This document shows, piece after piece, positions 1-5,295 of a DNA stretch of 10,731 bases (the stretch's first letter is position 1; each line of letters starts with the position of its first letter). This DNA is from Actinomycetes bacterium (GTDB taxonomy: Bacteria > Actinomycetota > Actinomycetes > JAJYSQ01): positions 1-10,731 of the forward strand of contig JAJYSQ010000016.1 of assembly GCA_021793495.1 (NCBI GenBank), in the 5' to 3' direction. A program made the translations under genes and the position numbers. The notes below the pieces were generated by a model. It saw only the letters and a program-made list of their open reading frames with translations. It was not told the origin of the DNA and searched no databases.

Positions 1-165
1 ACTGGCCACGGCATCGAGCAGGAACAGCGGTCCGATCTGCGGGATGTCCCGGTACCCCTGCAACCACAGGTCCAGGTGGACCCACCCGCCAACCCCGACC
101 GCCGCCGCGGCCAGGACGCGGGCGCCGAGCACCACAGGTCCCGGCCGCGCGGCTGGCCCGCCCAT
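1..165 (-). CDS. Small integral membrane protein, partial (C-terminus off window)
   Basis: An open frame runs from an ATG at 165 to the left edge, giving 55 codons with no stop. The ATG shares one base with the TGA of the upstream lipoprotein gene (TGATG), which suggests translational re-initiation and a shared transcript. The visible protein has a short Arg/Pro-containing N-terminus, a hydrophobic Ala/Val segment at about residues 11-27, then a stretch with the pattern HLDLWLQGYRDIP followed by a second hydrophobic segment beginning IGPLFLL near residue 44. This HLxLW...GYRxIPxIGxLFLL pattern is one I associate with uncharacterised multi-pass membrane proteins of actinobacteria; that is recollection, not a search. 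No enzymatic motif is visible. Probably a polytopic inner-membrane protein working with the preceding lipoprotein; function unknown. Confidence 0.72.
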   Translation of the reverse strand, partial: MGGPAARPGPVVLGARVLAAAAVGVGGWVHLDLWLQGYRDIPQIGPLFLLDAVAS

Positions 166-791
166 CAGTACCCGTTGCCTCCGCCACCGGCCGACGACGA
201 TGGAGATGCGCTCGCTCCTGCCGCAGCGGTGACGAAGGAGCCGCTCGTCGCGAGCAGGTACCAGCGACCCTTCGGCGTCGAGGCGTGCGCCGGGAAGGGC
301 AGACCCTGGCCCTTCGTCTGCCCGGCCGCCTGGTCCCCGCTGAACGTGTACAGCGGGTGCCCGCCGTACGTGACCTGGTGCTGGCCGTCGGGCAGGGCGA
401 GCGTGCCCAGAAGGGATCCCGTCACCCCGCTGCCCGCCACCGGAGCTCCACTCACGACCAGCGGCGGCCAGATCGCCAAGCACGCTCCCGTGCACGCATC
501 GGAGGTAGCCGTGTCGGCAGTCAGTCCGTACAGCAGCTGTCCGGACGGGGCCGTCAGCACCGTGCCGTACGCAGTCGTTGCGGTGCTCACCGTCGCGGCG
601 GCGGTTGCGCCCGCCGCGCTGCTCGTCGGCGTCGAGACCGGCGACGGCCCGGCCGCCGGCGTGCTGCTCCCACAGGCCGCCAGGATCAGGGCGGCACCGG
701 CCACGGCCACCGGACCAGCGACCAGCCGGCGGGTGCGGCGAGGGACCCGGCCCTGCCGATGACTACGGCTCATCTCCACGTGATCGCTCAT
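165..791 (-). CDS. Secreted lipoprotein with two YxFxxD repeats (COG4315/PF03640 type)
   Basis: The predicted product is 208 residues from the ATG at 791. That start is chosen because GGAGG lies 4 bases upstream. A GTG at 863 has no clear site, and an ATG at 773 has its purine run directly against it. A basic n-region (RRTRR, 18-22) and a hydrophobic stretch end in the lipobox LAAC with the lipidated Cys40. A Ser/Thr/Ala linker follows to about residue 70. Two copies of the 'secreted repeat of unknown function' follow: the first has YGTVL, LYGLTAD (Leu replaces the usual aromatic) and a CTGAC pair at C100/C104 before WPPL; the second has HQVTYGGHPLYTFSGD and a GQGL/WYLL end. The C-terminus is a Ser/Gly-rich tail. 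Family members are exported proteins of unknown biochemical role, so I give no enzyme function. The gene overlaps the downstream membrane-protein gene by one base. Confidence 0.9.
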   Translation of the reverse strand: MSDHVEMSRSHRQGRVPRRTRRLVAGPVAVAGAALILAACGSSTPAAGPSPVSTPTSSAAGATAAATVSTATTAYGTVLTAPSGQLLYGLTADTATSDACTGACLAIWPPLVVSGAPVAGSGVTGSLLGTLALPDGQHQVTYGGHPLYTFSGDQAAGQTKGQGLPFPAHASTPKGRWYLLATSGSFVTAAAGASASPSSSAGGGGNGY

Positions 792-885
792 CCTGCCTCC
801 ACCTGCTCGCCTCGTCGGTCGACCCGGCTCCCCAGGCCCGACCCTCCTGCCCAGGACACGCACGCCGGGGCGCGACGGTTCACCG

Positions 886-898
886 GGCTCGGCGAGCC
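886..898 (-). terminator. Short GC hairpin just after the hydrolase stop; weak terminator candidate
   Basis: Immediately after the TGA at 902-900 lies a perfect inverted repeat, GGCTCG and CGAGCC, around one base. It would fold as a 5-bp stem with a 3-base loop. No T tract follows on the minus strand, so it does not meet the standard intrinsic-terminator pattern. It could slow polymerase or protect the 3' end between the five-gene cluster and the lipoprotein pair. The rest of the 108-base gap (792-899) shows only the GGAGG site of the lipoprotein gene and no convincing promoter. Confidence 0.25.
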
Positions 899-899
899 A

Positions 900-2498
900 T
901 CAATGACAGGTCGTGCCGACCGCGGGCAGGGTCCCCGCGAGCAGGTAGGTATCCACCGCCGCGTCGACGCACGAGCTCCCCCGGCGGTAGGCGGTGTGCC
1001 CGTTTCCTACGTACGTCAGCAGCCGTCCGGAGTCGAGCTGAGCGGCCAGCGCCTTCGCCCACGGGTAGGGAGTGGCCGGGTCCCCGGTCGTCCCCACCAC
1101 CAGGATGGGTGCGGCGCCCGGGGCGTGGATCGGGTGCGGGGCGTCGACCGGCTTGTCCGGCCAGTACGCGCACGGCAAGGGGCTCCACGCCAGGTACGCG
1201 CCGAAGATCGGAGCGACCTTGGCGAAGGCGGTGGCATTCGCCTCGTACGACGACAGGCTGCGGTCCCACGGGCGGTCCAGGCAGGTGACCGCGTAGATGA
1301 CCTGGTTGGAGTTGTCCTGGTAGCTGCCGTCGGAACGCCGACCGGTGTAGAAGTCGGCCAGCTGGAGCATCCCGTCGCCAGCCCCGCGCAGTGCCTGGCC
1401 CAGCGCGGTGCGCAGCAACGGCCAGCCGTTCACCGGGTCGTACAGCGAGGCGATGATCCCCGTCATCACCAGCGCCTGGGTGACCGGACGGCCCGACGAG
1501 CTGGGCAACGGCTGGGTCAGCGTCCTGGCCAGCAGCCCGGAGATCGCCGCGAGCCCCGCGCTGCTCGGTCCAGGCAGCGGGCACCCGGGCTGGGCCACGC
1601 AAGCGGTGACGAACGCACCCAGCTGCCGCTCGAACCCGATGGCCTGGCCCAGGTCCACCTGGTCCCCGGTCAGCGCCGGGTCGATGGCCCCATCGAGCAC
1701 CATGCGGCCGAGGCGGGCGGGGAACAGCCCGGCGTACGTGGCGCCCAGGAACGTGCCGTACGAGGCCCCCAGGTAGTCCAGCTGCCGTTGGCCGAGCGCT
1801 GCCCGCAGCACGTCCATGTCCCGGGCCACGTCGACCGTGGCCACGTACGGCAGCAGCCGCGCCGAACGGGCCTGGCAACCGTCCGCGAGCATCCGGGAGA
1901 CGCCGACCAACGCGGCCACCTGGGCCGGCGTGGTCGGAGCCCCGTTGGCCGCCAGGAACCGGTCCTGCTGGGCATTGGTCAGACAGGCGATGGGGTCCGA
2001 GGACCCGACGCCGCGCGGGTCGAACCCGACGATGTCGTACCGGGCCCGCACCGAGGCGCTGACCACCACACGGGCGGCCCGCACGTACTGCACGCCCGAG
2101 CCCCCCGGCCCACCGGGGTTGAGCACCAGCGAGCCCAGCGGTACGCCCGGCCCGCTGGCCGGGAGCCGGATCACCGCGATGCCCACCGTGCCCTTGGCCG
2201 GGTCCGTGTAGTCCAACGGGACGGCCAACGTGGCGCACTGGAACCCGCCGCCGCAGGCGGACCAACGCAGTCGTTGCGAGTAGAACGAGGCCAGGTCTGG
2301 CGCCGGGGGGGCGGTCACCGGGCCGGGCGTCAGGGTCGGAACGGCACCCGGTCGGGTCGGCCCCGCGGTCGCCGTGCCGGACGCCGGGGTGCTGGGTCGT
2401 CCCGGGGTGGATGGCCCGGGGGACGAGCACCCGCTGGCCATCACCGCGGCCGCCAGCACCAGCGCGGCCGCGCCCGTGCGATGCGCGGAACCGGTCAT
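900..2498 (-). CDS. Lipid-anchored alpha/beta hydrolase, TAP-like (tripeptidyl aminopeptidase family)
   Basis: The product is 532 residues from the ATG at 2498, which overlaps the TGA of the upstream PSP1 gene by 4 bases (ATGA). Longer in-frame extensions lie inside that gene and read as low-complexity shadow. Residues 1-24 form an export signal ending in ASGC, with Cys24 the likely lipidated residue, followed by a Pro/Thr/Ser linker to about 66. The alpha/beta-hydrolase core shows the oxyanion loop NPGGPGGSG (127-135), the region DIVGFDPRGVGSS (155-167), the nucleophile elbow GASYG with Ser246, the acid Asp473 in GTTGDPATPY, and His501 in GNGHTAY. The C-terminal part with the Asp and His matches the TAP-like C-terminal domain. 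Relatives include the Streptomyces tripeptidyl aminopeptidase and SlpD/SlpE proteases and mycobacterial Hip1/CaeA, so the likely role is cleavage of peptides or proteins outside the membrane. Substrate is unknown, and an esterase activity cannot be excluded. Confidence 0.93.
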   Translation of the reverse strand: MTGSAHRTGAAALVLAAAVMASGCSSPGPSTPGRPSTPASGTATAGPTRPGAVPTLTPGPVTAPPAPDLASFYSQRLRWSACGGGFQCATLAVPLDYTDPAKGTVGIAVIRLPASGPGVPLGSLVLNPGGPGGSGVQYVRAARVVVSASVRARYDIVGFDPRGVGSSDPIACLTNAQQDRFLAANGAPTTPAQVAALVGVSRMLADGCQARSARLLPYVATVDVARDMDVLRAALGQRQLDYLGASYGTFLGATYAGLFPARLGRMVLDGAIDPALTGDQVDLGQAIGFERQLGAFVTACVAQPGCPLPGPSSAGLAAISGLLARTLTQPLPSSSGRPVTQALVMTGIIASLYDPVNGWPLLRTALGQALRGAGDGMLQLADFYTGRRSDGSYQDNSNQVIYAVTCLDRPWDRSLSSYEANATAFAKVAPIFGAYLAWSPLPCAYWPDKPVDAPHPIHAPGAAPILVVGTTGDPATPYPWAKALAAQLDSGRLLTYVGNGHTAYRRGSSCVDAAVDTYLLAGTLPAVGTTCH

Positions 2499-3367
2499 GG
2501 CTGGGAGTCCACCGGCACCGGGGCCCCACCGGAGCCGGACGTGTGCATCTGCCGGTACGCCTGGTGCGACGGGCAGACGGAGGCCCGCGGGCAGGCCGAG
2601 CGTCGCCCCGTCTCGGCGATCCGGACCACCACCGAGTCTGATGGCACGTTGTACCCCACCACCGCCCCCGGGCCGTCCGGGGTGTCCACCCGCTCGCCCA
2701 GGGACGGGGCTGCGGCGTGGAACGCCTCGTACAGCGGGTGCTCGTACTTCAGGCAGCACATCAGCCGTCCGCAGGCTCCGGAGATCTTCAACGGGTTCAG
2801 CGGCAGGTCCTGCTCCTTGGCCATCCGGACCGTGACCGGCTCGAAGTCCTTCAGGAACGTCGAGCAGCACATCTCTCGCCCACAGGGACCGATGCCGCCG
2901 ACCAGCCTCGCCTCGTCACGCGCGCCCACCTGGCGCAGCTCCACCCGGGCGTCCAACGTGCGGGCCAGCAGGCGGACCAGCTCGCGGAAGTCGACCCGAC
3001 CAGGGGCGGAGAAGTAGACGACGACGGCGCGTCCGCCCCCCTGCCGACCATCGAGGTAGTCCACACCGATGATCTTCATCGGCAACCCCACCGCCCGGAC
3101 CGCGTGCCGGGCGGCGACCCGGGCGGTGGTCACGAACGCCCGATTGGCCTCGTCGCGGTGCAGATCTGTCGGGTCCGCCCGCCCGAGGCACACGGGCAGC
3201 CCGTCCACCCCCTCGACCTCCTGGGGTGCCCAGATGCACTCGGCGACCTCGGGACCGGTCTCGGTAGGCACCAGCACGTGCTCGCCGACCCTCGGTGAGC
3301 AGGCACCCGGGTCGAGGTAGTGCAGCCTCCCGTGCCGGGTGAAGCTGACCGCCATCACCAAGCCCAC
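2495..3367 (-). CDS. ricT: PSP1-domain protein, RicT/YaaT family
   Basis: The product is 290 residues from a GTG at 3367, preceded by AGGG seven bases upstream. An ATG four codons later (3355) is a reasonable alternative. After an N-terminal strand-rich segment (MAVSFTRHGRLHYLDPG), the PSP1 domain covers roughly residues 60-150. The diagnostic part is a double cysteine cluster: C162, C167, C168 in GPCGREMCC and C199, C204, C205 in CGRLMCCLKYE, linked by a conserved-looking NPLKISG. In Bacillus, RicT joins RicA and RicF in an Fe-S-containing complex that affects mRNA processing by RNase Y and developmental decisions; neither partner is in this window, so its role here is unknown. In Bacillus the yaaT gene also follows holB, which supports the assignment. 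Two further cysteines (C259, C265) lie in the C-terminal tail. The stop overlaps the hydrolase start by 4 bases. Confidence 0.93.
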   Translation of the reverse strand: MGLVMAVSFTRHGRLHYLDPGACSPRVGEHVLVPTETGPEVAECIWAPQEVEGVDGLPVCLGRADPTDLHRDEANRAFVTTARVAARHAVRAVGLPMKIIGVDYLDGRQGGGRAVVVYFSAPGRVDFRELVRLLARTLDARVELRQVGARDEARLVGGIGPCGREMCCSTFLKDFEPVTVRMAKEQDLPLNPLKISGACGRLMCCLKYEHPLYEAFHAAAPSLGERVDTPDGPGAVVGYNVPSDSVVVRIAETGRRSACPRASVCPSHQAYRQMHTSGSGGAPVPVDSQP

Positions 3368-3380
3368 GCGGTCACCCTAC

Positions 3381-3395
3381 GGGTCGCTACGACCC
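3381..3395 (-). promoter_or_regulatory. Perfect hairpin in the holB-ricT intercistronic gap
   Basis: The 39-base gap between holB and ricT contains GGGTCG, a 3-base loop, and the exact complement CGACCC. On the transcript the stem lies about 13 bases upstream of the GTG of ricT and ends only a few bases before the AGGG ribosome-binding site. No T tract follows, so a terminator role is unlikely. RNA processing, mRNA stability or modulation of ricT translation are possible. This is the only non-overlapping junction inside the five-gene cluster. Confidence 0.35.
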
Positions 3396-3406
3396 CGCAC
3401 GAGGCG

Positions 3407-4585
3407 TCAGCCGGTGCGCAGTGCCAGAACCATGGCCTCCACGGCCAGCAGCGGTGCGACGTTCGACGCGATCGCCGCCCGGCAGGCGCCGACCGCGTCC
3501 ACCCGGCCCAGCACCGACTCCGGAGTGCTCGTACGGGCCAGGCGGCGCACCGCGTCGGCGAGCTCGGCGTTGACCAGCTCGACATCGGCGCCCAGCGCGA
3601 CGACCAGGACGTCCCGGTAGAAGCCGAGAAGGTCCAGCAACGCCAGGTCCAGGGCGTCACGCTGCACCCGGGTGCCACGACGCTTCTGCTCGGCCTCCAG
3701 GTCGCGCAACGCCCCCGCGGCACCCGTCGGTGCACGGCGGCGCTCCTCCATGCCGAACGCCTGGCGCAGGGCCAGGGTCTCGGCAGCGTCGCGCACCTCG
3801 GACAGCTCGGTGGCCTCGACCTTCGCCGCGGACACCAGCGACTCGGCCGCGAGGATCGCCTCACCGACCCCAGCGATCGATGTGGGCAGCGCCAGCACGT
3901 CCCGCCGGCGGATCCTCGCCTGCTCGTCGGTGGCCAGCCGGCGGGCCCGCCCGATGTGGCCTTGGCTGGCCCGGGCGGCGAACGTGGCCATCGACGGGTC
4001 CACCCCGTCGCGGCGGACCAACAGCTCGGCCACCGCCGAGGTCGAGGGTGTCCGCAGCCCGACGTGCCGGCACCGGGAGCGGATCGTGGGCAGCACGTCC
4101 TCGCTCGAGGTCGACGGGGCGCACAGTACCCAGACCGTCCGGGCGGTCGGCTCCTCGACGGCCTTGAGCAGCACGTTGGCGGCCGCCCATCGTAGATCCG
4201 GACCACGCATCCGGTCGGTGTCCTCGCACACGATGACCTGCCACCGCCCGCCGCTCGGCGCCCACGCCGCCCGGGCGACGAGCTCGCGCATCGGCTCGAC
4301 CCGGTAGTACGCCCCAGCGGGGGAGACGACGGTGACGTCCGGGCTGGACCCGGCCCGGACGCTCCGGCACGCCTCGCACCGACCGCACCCGGGGTCCACG
4401 AGGTCCTCGCAGAGCAAGGCAGCGGCGAAGGCTACGGCAGCGGTGGACCGGCCCGACCCGGGTGGGCCGGTGATCAACCATGCGTTGGTCATCCCGGCGG
4501 TGGCCCCAGCATGGGCCGCTCTCGCTGCCTCGCGGAGCACGGCGACGACCTCGTCCTGGCCGACAAGGTCGTCCCACACGCTCAT
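3407..4585 (-). CDS. holB: DNA polymerase III subunit delta prime
   Basis: The product is 392 residues, a normal length for the family, and starts at the ATG at 4585, which overlaps the tmk TGA by 4 bases (ATGA). It begins MSVWDDLVGQDEVV, the usual opening of clamp-loader AAA+ subunits. Visible motifs are a P-loop GPPGSGRST (40-48), the four zinc ligands C59, C67, C70 and C73 (the last three as CGRCEAC), the segment NVLLKAVEEP (137-146), and the sensor/SRC motif TIRSRCRH with S170-R171-C172. The Walker B region reads VIVCEDTDRM, which is less acidic than in ATP-hydrolysing subunits. Residues 210-392 form an alpha-helical collar-like region. Delta prime acts in the cytoplasm in the DnaX clamp-loader complex that places the beta clamp on primed DNA. 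Co-transcription with tmk is common across bacteria. Confidence 0.95.
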   Translation of the reverse strand: MSVWDDLVGQDEVVAVLREAARAAHAGATAGMTNAWLITGPPGSGRSTAAVAFAAALLCEDLVDPGCGRCEACRSVRAGSSPDVTVVSPAGAYYRVEPMRELVARAAWAPSGGRWQVIVCEDTDRMRGPDLRWAAANVLLKAVEEPTARTVWVLCAPSTSSEDVLPTIRSRCRHVGLRTPSTSAVAELLVRRDGVDPSMATFAARASQGHIGRARRLATDEQARIRRRDVLALPTSIAGVGEAILAAESLVSAAKVEATELSEVRDAAETLALRQAFGMEERRRAPTGAAGALRDLEAEQKRRGTRVQRDALDLALLDLLGFYRDVLVVALGADVELVNAELADAVRRLARTSTPESVLGRVDAVGACRAAIASNVAPLLAVEAMVLALRTG

Positions 4586-5295
4586 CCGTGCCTGCCAGGA
4601 GCATCGCTGCCAGGAGCAGCACCGACCGACCGGAACCCGACCGGTTCGAGCAGCTGGTCGACCGCGGCGGCCACCAGCTCGGCGATCCGCTCGACCGTCT
4701 GGCAGGCGTCCAGGACGAGGTACCGCCCGGGGTCGGCCGACGCTCGATCCAGGAACGCCTGGCGCACCCGGCGGTGGAAGGCCTGCGGCTCGGACTCCAC
4801 CCGGTCGGGCACCCCTGATGCCGCGCCCCGGTCGGCCTGGTCGGCTGGGGCACGGCCGGCCCGGCTCACCCCGATCTGCGGATCGATGTCGAGCAGGACG
4901 GTCAGGTTCGCTCGCACCCCGCTGGTCGCCCACCTCGACACCTCGGACACCACCTGGGTGCCCAGGCCCCGTCCCGCCCCCTGGTAGGCGATCGACGAGT
5001 CGACGTACCGGTCGGTGATCACCACCGCTCCCCGGGCCAGCGCGGGTCGAACCACGGCCGCGACGTGCTCGGCCCGGTCGGCGGCGTACAGGAGCGCCTC
5101 GGTCCGCGGGTCCATCCCCTCGGCGGACGGGTCCAGCAGCAGCCGGCGCAGGGCCCGACCCAGCTGGGTGCCACCCGGCTCCCGAGTCACCGCCACGTCA
5201 CGACCAGCCTGGGTCAGCCGATCGGCAAGCAACCGGACCTGCGTCGACTTCCCGGCGCCCTCGCCGCCCTCGAAGGCGATGAGCACGTCGGTCAC
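4582..5295 (-). CDS. tmk: Thymidylate kinase (dTMP kinase)
   Basis: The product is 237 residues from a GTG at 5295, which overlaps the topA stop by 4 bases (GTGA). It phosphorylates dTMP to dTDP with ATP in the dTTP pathway. Motifs: P-loop GGEGAGKST (10-18), TREPGGT (37-43) for dTMP binding, DRYVDSSIAYQG (95-106) with the conserved DR pair, and the LID region ending DRVESEP (164-170). The LID carries an apparent 10-15 residue insertion (around 151-163, Asp/Gly/Ala-rich) compared with the compact RAGRAPADR-type LID I would expect. The C-terminus extends about 20 residues past the last helix and includes a small duplication (APGSD-APG) made by an 11-bp direct repeat with 15-bp period (4593-4618). 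The tail is probably unstructured. Essential housekeeping enzyme, encoded directly between topA and holB. Confidence 0.96.
   Translation of the reverse strand: MTDVLIAFEGGEGAGKSTQVRLLADRLTQAGRDVAVTREPGGTQLGRALRRLLLDPSAEGMDPRTEALLYAADRAEHVAAVVRPALARGAVVITDRYVDSSIAYQGAGRGLGTQVVSEVSRWATSGVRANLTVLLDIDPQIGVSRAGRAPADQADRGAASGVPDRVESEPQAFHRRVRQAFLDRASADPGRYLVLDACQTVERIAELVAAAVDQLLEPVGFRSVGAAPGSDAPGRHG

Noticed and set aside
792..899. tRNA or small RNA gene between the lipoprotein and hydrolase genes
   Set aside because: No cloverleaf arms or T-loop consensus can be found on either strand; only a short GC hairpin is present.
2499..2870. N-terminal extension of the hydrolase
   Set aside because: It overlaps the cysteine-rich ricT coding sequence and would bury the clear lipoprotein signal peptide starting at 2498.
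285..3017. Long plus-strand open frame (910 codons) opposite the lipoprotein, hydrolase and ricT genes
   Set aside because: Arg/Gly/Pro-rich translation with no motif; it crosses three well-supported genes and their junctions, so it is a composition artefact.
4586..4933. N-terminal extension of holB
   Set aside because: It lies wholly inside tmk in another frame and is Arg/Pro/Gly low complexity. The ATG at 4585 gives the typical opening of the family.
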